Shown one piece after another: positions 53,958-63,354 of a DNA stretch of 64,000 bases; position 1 is the first letter of the stretch; each line of letters starts with the position of its first letter. The translations under genes and the position numbers were made by a program. The notes under the pieces are model-generated. The model was not told the DNA's origin, ran no database searches, and was given only the letters and a program-made list of their open reading frames with translations. This stretch comes from Rhodobacteraceae bacterium HLUCCA08 (GTDB lineage: Bacteria > Pseudomonadota > Alphaproteobacteria > Rhodobacterales > Rhodobacteraceae). The DNA lies in the NCBI GenBank assembly GCA_001314655.1, contig LJSF01000028.1, positions 46,347-110,346 on the forward strand. The letters are read 5' to 3'.

Positions 53958-55772
53958 ATGACCCATCCCCCCGATGTGCAAGAACGCGACGACCGCGAAA
54001 GCGGGATGCGCACGATCCGCAAGGTGGCCCCCTATCTGTGGCCCGAGGGAGAGCCGGCGGCGAAACGGCGCGTGGTCCTGGCGCTGGCCTTTCTGATCGC
54101 GGCCAAGCTGGTCACCGTGGCCACCCCGCTGTTCTACAAGGCCGCGGTGGATGCGCTGTCGGGCGAGGGCGCGGGCTGGCTGGTGGCCGCCGGCGCGGTC
54201 GGGCTGACCGTGGCCTATGGCGTGGCCCGGCTGATGAGCAACGGGTTCCAGCAATTGCGCGACGCGGTCTTCGCCAGTGTCGGCCAGCGGGCGTTGCGGC
54301 GCCTGGCGCTGGAGACCTTTGTCCATATCCACCGGCTGAGCCTGCGCTATCACATCACCCGCAAGACCGGCGGCCTGAGCCGGATCATCGAGCGCGGGGT
54401 GAAGGGGGTCGATTTCCTGCTGCGGTTCCTGCTGTTCTCGATCGGGCCGCTGATCCTGGAGCTGGTTCTGGTCGGGCTCGTGCTCGCCCTGGCCTTCGAC
54501 CTGTGGTACCTGGCCGTCGTCACGGTCACGATCGCGATCTACGTGGTCTTCACCTTCAAGGTGACCGAGTGGCGGGTGAAGATCCGGCGCGAGATGAACG
54601 CCCAGGACACCGACGCCAACCAGAAGGCGGTCGACAGCCTGCTGAACTTCGAAACCGTCAAGTATTTCAACGCCGAACGGCGCGAGGCGGACCGCTATGA
54701 CGGCGCCATGGCCGGCTATGAGGTCGCCGCGGTCAAGACCGCGCTGACCCTGGCGTTCCTCAATTTCGGCCAGACGATGCTGATCACCGCGGGGCTGGTG
54801 ATCGTCATGGTGATGGCCGCGGTGGGGGTGCAGAACGGAGCACTGACCGTGGGCGATTTCGTCATGGTCAATGCCTACATGATCCAGCTGATGATGCCGC
54901 TGAATTTCCTTGGTTCGGTCTACCGGGAAATCCGCCAGGCGCTGGTCGATATGGGCGAGATGTTCGATTTGCTTGAGCAACCGGCTGATGTGTCCGACAA
55001 ACCGGGGGCGGATGTTCTGAAAGTGCAAGGTGGAGAGGTCGTGTTCGACGATGTCCGCTTCGGCTACGATGCCGAGCGGCCGATCCTGAAGGGGATATCG
55101 CTGCGGGTGGCGCCGGGAGAGACCGTCGCCCTGGTGGGCTCCAGCGGGTCGGGCAAATCGACGATCGGCCGGCTGTTGTTCCGGTTCTACGATGTCGGCG
55201 GCGGGGCGATCCGGATCGACGGGCAGGATCTGCGCGACGTGACCCAGGACAGTCTGCATGCCAATATCGGCGTGGTGCCGCAGGACACGGTGCTGTTCAA
55301 CGACAGCATCCTCTACAACATCGCCTATGGCCGCGACGGGGCGACCCGGGCCGAGGTCGAGGCGGCGGCGCGGGCGGCGAAGATCCACGAGTTCATCCTG
55401 TCGCTGCCCGAGGGCTATGACACCCAGGTCGGCGAGCGCGGGCTGAAGCTGTCGGGCGGTGAAAAGCAGCGGGTGGGGATCGCCCGGACACTGCTGAAGA
55501 ACCCGCCGATCCTGCTGCTGGACGAGGCGACCAGTGCGCTGGACACCGATACCGAGCGCGAGATCCAGGCCGAGCTGAAGGCGATGGGGCAGGGGCGCAC
55601 GGTGCTGACCATCGCGCACCGGCTGTCGACCATCGCCGATGCGGACCGGATCGTGGTGCTGGAAAAGGGCGCGGTGGTCGAGGAGGGCGCCCACGAGGCG
55701 CTGCTGGCACGCGAGGGGCGCTATGCCCAGCTTTGGGCGCGCCAGCAGGCGGAGGAAGACGAGGCGGCGTGA
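53958..55772 (+). CDS. Atm1-type ABC exporter (heavy-metal/glutathione conjugates)
   Basis: 604 residues: a six-helix membrane domain fused to an ATPase domain. Atm1-type marks are FVHIHRLSLRYHITRKTGGLSRIIERG, TVKYFNAERREADRYD and FLGSVYREIRQALVDM. The ATPase has Walker A GSSGSGKST (about 393), LSGGEKQRVGIARTL and LDEATSALD. Atm1 proteins export glutathione polysulfide or metal-glutathione conjugates for iron-sulfur cluster formation or metal resistance. It is not coupled to neighbours on either side. Confidence 0.92.
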   Translation: MTHPPDVQERDDRESGMRTIRKVAPYLWPEGEPAAKRRVVLALAFLIAAKLVTVATPLFYKAAVDALSGEGAGWLVAAGAVGLTVAYGVARLMSNGFQQLRDAVFASVGQRALRRLALETFVHIHRLSLRYHITRKTGGLSRIIERGVKGVDFLLRFLLFSIGPLILELVLVGLVLALAFDLWYLAVVTVTIAIYVVFTFKVTEWRVKIRREMNAQDTDANQKAVDSLLNFETVKYFNAERREADRYDGAMAGYEVAAVKTALTLAFLNFGQTMLITAGLVIVMVMAAVGVQNGALTVGDFVMVNAYMIQLMMPLNFLGSVYREIRQALVDMGEMFDLLEQPADVSDKPGADVLKVQGGEVVFDDVRFGYDAERPILKGISLRVAPGETVALVGSSGSGKSTIGRLLFRFYDVGGGAIRIDGQDLRDVTQDSLHANIGVVPQDTVLFNDSILYNIAYGRDGATRAEVEAAARAAKIHEFILSLPEGYDTQVGERGLKLSGGEKQRVGIARTLLKNPPILLLDEATSALDTDTEREIQAELKAMGQGRTVLTIAHRLSTIADADRIVVLEKGAVVEEGAHEALLAREGRYAQLWARQQAEEDEAA

Positions 55773-55785
55773 CGCCGGGCGCCGC

Positions 55786-55816
55786 TCTTTGCGGCCCCTT
55801 GACGGGCCCGCAAAGA
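55786..55816. terminator. Stem-loop between convergent Atm1 and RND genes
   Basis: TCTTTGCGG-C-CCC (55786-55798) and GGG-C-CCGCAAAGA (55804-55816) pair with one C-C mismatch and a TTGAC loop. It lies between two converging genes and may serve both, although the T-tract is weak. Confidence 0.5.
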
Positions 55817-55869
55817 CGCCCCGCCCGCCGTCCCGGTCATCGGCCTGGTCATCCGCCCGGTCTGAGGGC

Positions 55870-58800
55870 CTATTCGGCGGCCTTGAGCGGCGCGGCGGGG
55901 GCGGGGGCCACCGGAACCGCGTCAAGTTCGGTCCAGATGATTTCCGGCGCCCGGGCACGCCGCGCCTCGCGCATCAGGGCCCAGTCGCGCGCCGCCTGGC
56001 TGGCCCGGCCCATCGAGAGCCGCGCCAGGGCCCGGGCGATCCAGCGCAGATAGGTGGTCGCCCAGACCCGCAGCGCCAGCATCGCCGGGGTGAAGACCAG
56101 GGTCAGCAGCGTCGCCGTCGCCAGCCCGAAGACCACCGCCGTGGCCAGCTGTTTCCACCACAGCGAGGTCGGCGAATTGATCGAATAGCCGCCGGCGAAG
56201 AAATCCAGGCTGAGGCCGAACATCATCGGTGTAAGCCCCGCGATGGTGGTGATCGTGGTCAGCAGCACCGGGCGGATCCGGTCCTCGGTGGTGCGGGTGA
56301 TCGCCTCGATCGGCGGCATGTAGCGGCCGTAATCCTGGTAGGTGTCGATCAGCACGATATTGTTGTTCACCACGATCCCCGCCAGCGCGACGATCCCGGT
56401 GCCGGTCATGATGATCGAGAAGGGCTGCTGCATCACCAGCATTCCGACCAGCACGCCGGTGGTCGACAGCACGACGGCCAGCAGCACCAGCGTGGCGTTG
56501 TAGAAGCTGTTGAACTGGGTCAGCAGGATGATGAACATCAGCCCCAGCGCGCCGGCGAAGGCGGTCTGCAGGAAGGCCTGGCTTTCGGCCTGGTCCTCCT
56601 GGTCGCCGGTCCATTGCCAGTCGATCCCGGCGGGCAGCGGCCGTTCGGTGTCGAGCCAGGCGGTCAGATGGGCGATGCGTTCGTTGGCATTGACCGGGAC
56701 AAGGCGGCTGTCCTCGGCGTCGATCCGCCCCTGCAGGGCGGCGATCGAGGGCGCGGCCATCAGTTCGATCACGCGGTAACGGTCGCCGGCCTCGTTGGTC
56801 ACGACCCGCGCCTCCGTATCCTCGGCGTCAAGCCGTTGCACCACGGCGTGCGTGACCGGATAGCTTTGGCCGAAGAAGTCCAGCGGCGCGACCAGCTTGA
56901 ACAGGCCGGGCAGGACGTCGGCCTTGACGTCGTAGTAGCGCTGCTGGTCGACCCGGTCGATCTGGGCCAGCTTGGCGACCGGTTCGCGACTGATGAAATT
57001 CGACAGCGGCACCAGACCCTCGGCGGTGCGCACCCTCAGCGTATCGAGGGTGGACAGCACCCGGTCCCGTTCCGGCAGGCGGACGCGGATCTCGATCTCT
57101 TCGTCCGAGGTGTCGACCGGCATGGTATCGAGCAGCACGCCGCGGGTGACGAGCTGGACCATGCCGCCCACCGCGGCCACGTTGGCGCCGAACCGGCCGG
57201 CCTTTTCCACGTCGACCGTGATTTCCCAGTCGATCCCGGGCAGGGGCAGGGTGTCTTCGATCAGGCGCAGGCCGGTGGTCTGTTCGTAGCGCGCGCGCAC
57301 CATTTCGGCGGCGGCGCGCAGGGTTTCGAAATCATCGCCGGTCAGGCGCAGGTGCACCGGCTTGGACGAGGCCGGCCCGCGCGACAGGTTCAGGATCTCG
57401 GTCCGGATGCCGGGCACCTGGTCGATCGCGGCCTGCAGGTTCTCCATCACCACGTCGCCGTCCAGATCCTCCAGCGCGACATCGTTGGCGCGGGCATAGG
57501 CGGGCCGGTCGTCCCAGGCGATCAGCTCGATCTGCAACTGGCCGATCGTGTCGCGCGGCGAGCTGCCGCCGCCGGTATTCTGGTTCAGCCCGCCGTCGCC
57601 GGCGAAGGAGAAGACGGTGTCGACGCCGGGCTCGTTCAGGACGATCTCCTCGACCTCGGCGACGAGGTCGTCCTTTTCCGCCAGCGACAGGTTGCCGCGC
57701 GCCATGACATAGATGATCGCCTGTTCCGGTTCGCTTTCGGCGAAGAAATCGACGCCCAGGTTGTTGTCGCCGTAATAGCGGAAGACGCCGATGACCAGAA
57801 AGATGACCGCCCCGATCGTCACCAGCGGCATCAGCGGATTGCCGGCGATCAGGTGGATGAAGCGGCCGAACAGGCTGCGCCGATAGCCGGCGCGGATGCG
57901 CTTGCGCTTGCGTTCGAACCGGGCGCTGTCCATCGTCACGGTCAGCGCCGCGGCGCCCAGCAGGAACAGCGCGATCCCGGGCAGGCTGTCGGCAAGCCCC
58001 TCGGTCGGTCGTGCGGCACCGGTGAAATAGCCCGGGTTGAGCGACAGCATGGCGCCGGAAAAGACGAACATCGCCGCGGGCAGCACCAGCGCGGCCCGGG
58101 CCCACCAGGGCAGCCGCGCGCGCAGCCATTCGCCGACGTAGTGGAACCGGCGGCTGAGCCGGCCGGTGACGCCGCCCACCACCGGCAGGTAGACCAGCGC
58201 CACGATCAGCGACGCCGACAGCACGAAGATCAGCGTGACCGGCAGCAGCCCCATGAATTCGCCGGCCACGCCGGGCCAGAACAGCATCGGCAGAAAGGCA
58301 CAGAGCGTGGTGGCGGTCGAGGCGGCGATCGGCCAGAACATGCGCTTGGCGGCCTCGGTATAGGCATGCATCGGGCCGACGCCGTCGCGGATCCGCTTGT
58401 CGGCATATTCGACGACCACGACCGCGCCGTCGACCAGCATCCCCACGGCCAGGATCAGGCCGAACATGACGATGTTGGAAATCGTCACATCCATCACCGC
58501 GAACAGGGCGAAGGTCATCAGGAACGAGGTCGGCACGGCGAAGCCCACCAACAGCGCGGGGCGGATGCCCATCGCCGCCAGCACCACGATCATCACCAGC
58601 GCGATCGCGGTCAGCACCGACCCTTCGAGCTGGCTGACCATGGAGGCGACGACCTTGGACTGGTCGTTGGAAAAGCCCACCTGGACGGCCTGGCGCTGAT
58701 CCTCGGGCCAGTCGGCCACGGCGGCGTTCACCACCGCGCGCACGTCGGCGGCGGTGTCGATGATGTTGTAGCCGCGCCCCTTGACCACCTGCAGCGCCAC

Positions 58801-59634
58801 GGTGGTGGTGCCGTTGAACCGCGCGGTGCTGGTGCGGTCCTCGAAGGTCAGGCGGATTTCGGCCAGATCGCCCAGGGTGATGACCCGGTCGCCATCGGTC
58901 TTGACCGGCAGGGCGTAGATGTCGCGCACGCTGTCGAAGGAGCCCGGGATCTTGACCGCGAAGACGCTGCTGTCGGTCCGGACCTCGCCGGCGGCGACCA
59001 GCAGGTTGTTCTGGGTCACCACGTCGATCAACTCGCCGGCGGTGACGTTGTAGGCCTCCAGCCGCAGCGGGTCGATCACCACCTCGACCATCTCGTCGCG
59101 TTCGCCGACGATCTGCGCCTCGAGCACCGCATCCAGCCCCTCGACCTGGTCCTGCAGGTCCTTGGCGATGGCGATCAGCGTGCGTTCGGGCACGTCGCCG
59201 GTCAGGTTGATGATCAGGATGGGGAATTCGGAAAAGTTGATCTCGTTGATCGAATATTGCTCGGCGCCCGAGGGAAAGGCGGCCGAGGCGGCGTTCATCG
59301 CGTCGCGGACATCGGCCATGGCCTGGGTCTTGTCCCAGCCGAAATCGAACTCAAGAAACACCCCGGCATAGCCTTCGGCGGCGGTGGCCGTCATTTCGAC
59401 CAGGTCATCCAGGTCGGCCATTTCCCGTTCCATGGGCTTGGCCAGCAGGGTTTCCGCATCCTCGGCGGATATGCCCGGGAAGGGGACCGAGACGAACAGG
59501 ATCGGCACCTCGATATCCGGTTCGCCCTCTTTCGGCAGGCCGACATAGGCCGCCGCCCCCGCCACCAGCGAGAGCGTGATGAAGGCGATGATCATCCGGG
59601 CCCGTGCGGCGGCCCAGTCGACAAGACCGTTCAT
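55870..59634 (-). CDS. RND efflux pump, inner-membrane subunit with a mid-protein insert
   Basis: 1254 residues, about 200 longer than standard AcrB-type pumps. Both halves show the RND pattern: PGISAEDAETLLAKPMERE in the first periplasmic loop, GMLVDGAVVVVEYADKR (about 398-414, with the TM4 acid of the proton relay), and GTGIVALAGIVVNNNIVLID in the second half. An insert at about residues 500-590 adds two hydrophobic segments between helices 6 and 7. The Ala/Pro-rich C-terminus is longer too. The ATG overlaps the adaptor stop, so both are coupled. Substrate unknown. Confidence 0.9.
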   Translation of the reverse strand: MNGLVDWAAARARMIIAFITLSLVAGAAAYVGLPKEGEPDIEVPILFVSVPFPGISAEDAETLLAKPMEREMADLDDLVEMTATAAEGYAGVFLEFDFGWDKTQAMADVRDAMNAASAAFPSGAEQYSINEINFSEFPILIINLTGDVPERTLIAIAKDLQDQVEGLDAVLEAQIVGERDEMVEVVIDPLRLEAYNVTAGELIDVVTQNNLLVAAGEVRTDSSVFAVKIPGSFDSVRDIYALPVKTDGDRVITLGDLAEIRLTFEDRTSTARFNGTTTVALQVVKGRGYNIIDTAADVRAVVNAAVADWPEDQRQAVQVGFSNDQSKVVASMVSQLEGSVLTAIALVMIVVLAAMGIRPALLVGFAVPTSFLMTFALFAVMDVTISNIVMFGLILAVGMLVDGAVVVVEYADKRIRDGVGPMHAYTEAAKRMFWPIAASTATTLCAFLPMLFWPGVAGEFMGLLPVTLIFVLSASLIVALVYLPVVGGVTGRLSRRFHYVGEWLRARLPWWARAALVLPAAMFVFSGAMLSLNPGYFTGAARPTEGLADSLPGIALFLLGAAALTVTMDSARFERKRKRIRAGYRRSLFGRFIHLIAGNPLMPLVTIGAVIFLVIGVFRYYGDNNLGVDFFAESEPEQAIIYVMARGNLSLAEKDDLVAEVEEIVLNEPGVDTVFSFAGDGGLNQNTGGGSSPRDTIGQLQIELIAWDDRPAYARANDVALEDLDGDVVMENLQAAIDQVPGIRTEILNLSRGPASSKPVHLRLTGDDFETLRAAAEMVRARYEQTTGLRLIEDTLPLPGIDWEITVDVEKAGRFGANVAAVGGMVQLVTRGVLLDTMPVDTSDEEIEIRVRLPERDRVLSTLDTLRVRTAEGLVPLSNFISREPVAKLAQIDRVDQQRYYDVKADVLPGLFKLVAPLDFFGQSYPVTHAVVQRLDAEDTEARVVTNEAGDRYRVIELMAAPSIAALQGRIDAEDSRLVPVNANERIAHLTAWLDTERPLPAGIDWQWTGDQEDQAESQAFLQTAFAGALGLMFIILLTQFNSFYNATLVLLAVVLSTTGVLVGMLVMQQPFSIIMTGTGIVALAGIVVNNNIVLIDTYQDYGRYMPPIEAITRTTEDRIRPVLLTTITTIAGLTPMMFGLSLDFFAGGYSINSPTSLWWKQLATAVVFGLATATLLTLVFTPAMLALRVWATTYLRWIARALARLSMGRASQAARDWALMREARRARAPEIIWTELDAVPVAPAPAAPLKAAE

Positions 59635-60983
59635 CCGTCGGCCTCCCGGAAGGTGGGCTGCACCAGCACGCCCTCGGCGACGTATTCCTGCCCCACGACG
59701 ATCACGTCGACACTGTCTGGCAGGCCGTCCACCCAGATCCCGTCGACGGTGTCGCGCAGCACGGTGACCGGCAGGAACCGGGCGCGGCTGTCGGCATCGA
59801 CGCTGCGGATGCCGATCGCGCCGTCATCGTCCAGCGTCAGGGCCGAGCCGGGCAGCAGATGCGCCTCGGTTCCCTCCGAGGCGACGAGGATCTCGGCGGT
59901 CTGGCCATCGCGGATCTGCAGGTCGGCATTGGCGATCCGGACCTCGACCTGGAAGGTGCGGGTGGTGTCGTCGGCCGAGCGCGAGATGAAGCTGACCTCG
60001 CCCCGGACCTCGCGGCCCGAGGCCAGCCGGGCCCCGGCCATGGCGCCCAGTTGCAGCCGGTCGACCTCCAGTTCCGGCACGAAGCCGACCAGGTGGATCG
60101 GGTCCAGCTGCAGGATCGTGGCGCAGGGCGTGCCGGGCTGCATCAGGCTGCCCAGTTCGGCGGTATCGGTCTCCAGCAGGCCGGCGAAGGGCGCGGTGAT
60201 GGTCAGCCGGTCGATCTCGCGTTCGGCGCTGGCGACGGCGGCGGCGGCGGATTGCATCCCGGCACGCGCGCTTTCGACGCCGGCCTGGGCGCTTTCGACC
60301 CCGGCCTCGGCGGCGCTGATGCCGGCGCTGGCGCCTTCGACCGCGGCCTCGGCCGAGGTGACCCCGGCCCGGGCCGAGGCGAGCGCCGCATCGGCATTGG
60401 CCAGCCGGGTGTCCGAGGCGAAGCCGTCCTGCGACAGGCGCTGGGCCGCGTTCTGGTTGATCACCGCCTCGTTCAGCGCGGCCTGGGCCGACAGCAGCCG
60501 CGACTGCGCCTCGGCCAGGCGGGCGCGGGCCTCGGCCAGGGTGGCGCGGGCGGCGGGCACCTGGGCTTCGGCCACCGGCAGCTGGGCGCGGGCCTCGGAC
60601 AGCCGGGCGCGGGCCTCGTCGACGCTCGATTGCCGGGTTCCGGGGTCCAGCTCGCACAGGATGTCGCCCTGTTCGACGAAGCGGCCCTTGGGCAGGGGCG
60701 TCGACACCACCTGGCCCGAGGTTTCGGCGGCGATGGTGACGTTGCGCGCCGCCTCGGTCCGGCCGCGCAGGATCAGCGCCTGGTCCAGCGGCTGCGCGGT
60801 CGAGGTCATCGCGACCACGGGGACCGCCTGTTCGGTGTCGTCCGGCGCGGCCACGGCGACCTGTTCGTCGGGCTCGGCCTCGGGGGCGACCTGGGCGAAG
60901 GCCAGCAGCCGGTCGCGCTCCAACACCACCAGATAAAGAAGTCCGGCCACCAGGATGGCTGTCAGGATTGGCATCAAACGCAT
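59631..60983 (-). CDS. RND efflux periplasmic adaptor (membrane fusion protein)
   Basis: 450 residues. One N-terminal membrane helix (about 4-22), a barrel-sandwich hybrid domain (GQVVSTPLPKGRFVEQGDIL), a long Ala/Glu/Arg coiled-coil hairpin (about 130-245) and the second half-motif with ITAPFAGLLETD. It links the RND subunit to an outer-membrane channel, which is not encoded here. The ATG at 60983 is chosen for the N-terminal helix; the longer open frame upstream crosses the promoter. It is the first gene of the unit. Confidence 0.9.
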   Translation of the reverse strand: MRLMPILTAILVAGLLYLVVLERDRLLAFAQVAPEAEPDEQVAVAAPDDTEQAVPVVAMTSTAQPLDQALILRGRTEAARNVTIAAETSGQVVSTPLPKGRFVEQGDILCELDPGTRQSSVDEARARLSEARAQLPVAEAQVPAARATLAEARARLAEAQSRLLSAQAALNEAVINQNAAQRLSQDGFASDTRLANADAALASARAGVTSAEAAVEGASAGISAAEAGVESAQAGVESARAGMQSAAAAVASAEREIDRLTITAPFAGLLETDTAELGSLMQPGTPCATILQLDPIHLVGFVPELEVDRLQLGAMAGARLASGREVRGEVSFISRSADDTTRTFQVEVRIANADLQIRDGQTAEILVASEGTEAHLLPGSALTLDDDGAIGIRSVDADSRARFLPVTVLRDTVDGIWVDGLPDSVDVIVVGQEYVAEGVLVQPTFREADG

Positions 60984-61065
60984 CGGGCGGGCTTTCGTCG
61001 GCGGGTGTCCGTGGCTGTCAACGCAGGCCGGTCCGGACGGCACCGCGCCCTGCACCGGCTTTCTC

Positions 61066-61091
61066 AGTATACGCTGAACCGTTCGGTTCAG
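61066..61091 (-). promoter_or_regulatory. Promoter with a TetR-type operator upstream of the RND adaptor gene
   Basis: CTGAACCG-TT-CGGTTCAG (61074-61091) is an 8-bp perfect inverted repeat with a 2-nt spacer, typical of TetR-family operators. Directly beside it on the minus strand is TATACT (61071-61066), a good -10 box. The operator would occupy the spacer between the -10 and -35, so a bound repressor would block the promoter. No TetR gene lies in this window. The leader to the ATG is about 76 nt. Confidence 0.65.
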
Positions 61092-61216
61092 ATTAAGGGA
61101 GGCGCAGTTTCTTTTCAAGCGCGCTTTCGCAGGTGCAGCACGGCCGGGATCGCGACCGGGCCTTGTCCCGTCCCGCGGCTTGACGGTAAGAGGGGCCAAC
61201 GACATGCGAGGACCTG

Positions 61217-61864
61217 ATGAGCAACAGCGACAGTTTCATCGACGAGGTGACCGAAGAGGTCCGCCGCGACCGCCTGTTCGCGACGCTGCGCCGGTATGGC
61301 TGGATCGGCATCCTGGCCGTTCTGCTGCTGGTCGGGGGGGCGGCGTTCCTGGAATGGCGCAAGGCCCAGGCGACCCGGGCCGCCCAGGCCACGGGGGATG
61401 CGATCCTGGCCACCTTCGGCACAACGGACGAGGCCGCCCGGGCCGAGCAATTGCTGGCGGTGCCGGCCGGTGACGCGCGCGTCGTGACCGCGCTTCTGGC
61501 GGCGGCGGATCTGCAGGCGGCCGGTGATGGCGCCGGCGCCGTGGCCGCGCTGCAGGCGGTCGCCACCGATGGCGATGTCGATCCGGTCTACCGGGACCTG
61601 GCCGCCTTGAAGGCCGCAATGATCGGCGGCGACGACAGCCTGGACGACCGGCGGGTGGCGCTGGATGCGCTGGCACAGCCGGGCCGCCCGTTCCGCCTGC
61701 TGGCCGAGGAACAGCTGGCCTATCTGGAGGTCGCGGCCGGCGAAACCGAGGCCGCCCTGGTGCGGCTCGAGGCGATCGCCGGGGATGCCGAGGTCACGCC
61801 GAACTTGCGGGATCGCGCCGAAAGCCTGATTGTGGCGCTGGGCGGCACGCCCGCAGCGCAATAG
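61217..61864 (+). CDS. YfgM-like tetratricopeptide membrane protein
   Basis: 215 residues. A cytoplasmic N-terminus (SFIDEVTEEVRRDRLFATLRR), one membrane helix (about 29-45) and a helical TPR-like periplasmic part. This matches the YfgM family, which in E. coli links the Sec translocon to periplasmic chaperones. The order yfgM-bamB-der seen here is also found in E. coli, which supports the call. The ATG follows GAGGACC. Confidence 0.85.
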   Translation: MSNSDSFIDEVTEEVRRDRLFATLRRYGWIGILAVLLLVGGAAFLEWRKAQATRAAQATGDAILATFGTTDEAARAEQLLAVPAGDARVVTALLAAADLQAAGDGAGAVAALQAVATDGDVDPVYRDLAALKAAMIGGDDSLDDRRVALDALAQPGRPFRLLAEEQLAYLEVAAGETEAALVRLEAIAGDAEVTPNLRDRAESLIVALGGTPAAQ

Positions 61865-61865
61865 G

Positions 61866-61921
61866 CACGGCGCTATCGACACGGCGCAACAGACACGGCG
61901 CGACAGGCACGGGGCAGGCAG
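61866..61921 (+). repeat. Four tandem 14-bp imperfect repeats
   Basis: CACGG recurs at 61866, 61880, 61894 and 61908, exactly 14 bp apart. The first three units begin CACGGCGC. The tract starts 2 nt after the yfgM stop and ends about 40 nt before the bamB ATG. No frame crosses it on the + strand. Confidence 0.75.
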
Positions 61922-61962
61922 GCCGGAGCCGACCGGCAGGTGACAAGGCAAGGGGCGAGCAG

Positions 61963-63261
61963 ATGATCGGACGAGCGGGTCTTTCCATTGCCGCACTGGC
62001 GCTGTTGGGCGCCTGCGGAGAGCGTGACGTGATCCTGCCCGGCGAACGGCAGGAGATCCGGCCGGGTGCGGCGACGATCGACATGGGCGCGGCCCGCGAC
62101 ATCCGTCTGCCCGAGACCCGGGCCAATGCCGACTGGACCCATCGCAGCGGCGGCCCGACCCATCTGGCCGGGCATCCGGCGCTGGGCGCCGCGCTGGGCC
62201 TGGCGTTCCGCGCCGATATCGGCGAAGGCGACGGGCGCCGCGTGCGGATCACCGCCGATCCGGTGGTCGCCGGGGACCGGGTCTTCACCCTCGATGCGAT
62301 CTCGACCGTGACCGCGACCTCGACCGGCGGCGCGACCCTGTGGTCGGCCGACCTGACCCCGCCGACCGACCGGCCGACCGACGCCTCGGGCGGCGGGCTG
62401 GCCGTGGCCGGCGATGTGCTGATCGTGTCGACCGGTTTCGGCGAGGTCGTGGCGATGGAGGCCGCCACCGGGGCACGGCTCTGGACCCAGGACCTTGACG
62501 CGCCGGGCAATTCCGCGCCGACCGTCGCCAATGACAAGGTCTATGTCGTGGCCCGTGACGGCCGCGCCTGGGCGCTTGACCTGGGCAATGGCCGCATCGC
62601 CTGGACCCTGTCGGGCACCCCGCCGGTTGCGAATTACGCCGGCGGCGCCGGGGCGGCCGTCACCGGCGACATCGCCGTCATCCCGTTCCCCAGCGGCGAG
62701 GTGATCGCCACCTTCCCCGAGGGCGGGCTGCGGCGCTGGTCCACGGTGCTTGCCGGGCAGCGGCCCGGCAGCGCGGCCGCGGTGGTCAGCGACATCGCCG
62801 GCGATCCGGTGATCGACGGTCAGATCGTCTATGCCGGCAATGTCGCCGGCCGGGTCGCGGCGCTGGGGCTGGCCAACGGCGACCGGCTGTGGACCGCGGC
62901 CGAGGGGGCGGCGGGGCCGCTCTGGGTGGCGGGGGACAGCGTGTTCCTGGTCAACGACCTGGGCCAGCTGGTGCGCTTGGATGCCGGCAATGGCGATCTG
63001 GTCTGGCGGGTGCAATTGCCGGAATTCGAGGAAGGCCGCGAACGCCGGCAAAAGACCCGTTTCGTGCATTACGGTCCGGTCCTGGCCGGCGGGCGGCTGA
63101 TCGTCGCCTCGTCCGACGGGCTGATCCGGCAGTTCGATCCGGCCTCGGGCGCGCTGCTGGGCCAGCTGGATCTGCCCGGCGGCGCGGCGTCGAACCCGGT
63201 CGTGGCCGGGCAGACGCTCTATGTGGTGACCCGGCGCGGCGAGCTGTTGGCCTACCGATAG
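61963..63261 (+). CDS. bamB: Outer-membrane assembly lipoprotein BamB
   Basis: 432 residues. A lipoprotein signal ends in LLGACGE (Cys18). The rest is a PQQ-type beta-propeller with repeats such as GLAVAGDVLIVSTGFGEVVA, NDKVYVVARDGRAWALDL and DGQIVYAGNVAGRVAAL. BamB helps BamA insert beta-barrel proteins in the outer membrane. The next gene is der, as in E. coli. The repeat tract just upstream could affect its expression. Confidence 0.9.
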   Translation: MIGRAGLSIAALALLGACGERDVILPGERQEIRPGAATIDMGAARDIRLPETRANADWTHRSGGPTHLAGHPALGAALGLAFRADIGEGDGRRVRITADPVVAGDRVFTLDAISTVTATSTGGATLWSADLTPPTDRPTDASGGGLAVAGDVLIVSTGFGEVVAMEAATGARLWTQDLDAPGNSAPTVANDKVYVVARDGRAWALDLGNGRIAWTLSGTPPVANYAGGAGAAVTGDIAVIPFPSGEVIATFPEGGLRRWSTVLAGQRPGSAAAVVSDIAGDPVIDGQIVYAGNVAGRVAALGLANGDRLWTAAEGAAGPLWVAGDSVFLVNDLGQLVRLDAGNGDLVWRVQLPEFEEGRERRQKTRFVHYGPVLAGGRLIVASSDGLIRQFDPASGALLGQLDLPGGAASNPVVAGQTLYVVTRRGELLAYR

Positions 63262-63266
63262 GGCGC

Positions 63267-63285
63267 GGTGGGGCGAAACCCCACC
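63267..63285. repeat. GGTGGGG-CGAAA-CCCCACC hairpin between bamB and der
   Basis: A perfect 7-bp stem (63267-63273 with 63279-63285) with a CGAAA loop, followed by CTACGGG. It is 5 nt after the bamB stop. It resembles short hairpins that recur between genes in rhodobacteria (REP-like), from memory only. It could also act as a weak terminator. Confidence 0.45.
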
Positions 63286-63354
63286 CTACGGGCCTTGTCG
63301 CCGGGGGGCGGAATGGTGTAGGCGCTGGGCCTTGGATTTCGCGGAACCGCCCTG

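Noticed and set aside
55639-60936. Very long open frame on the + strand (about 1765 codons) opposite the RND pump and adaptor genes
   Set aside because: It is the mirror of strong codon bias in the two minus-strand genes, which have clear domains. The translation is low-complexity Arg/Gly/His/Asp sequence with no recognisable domain.
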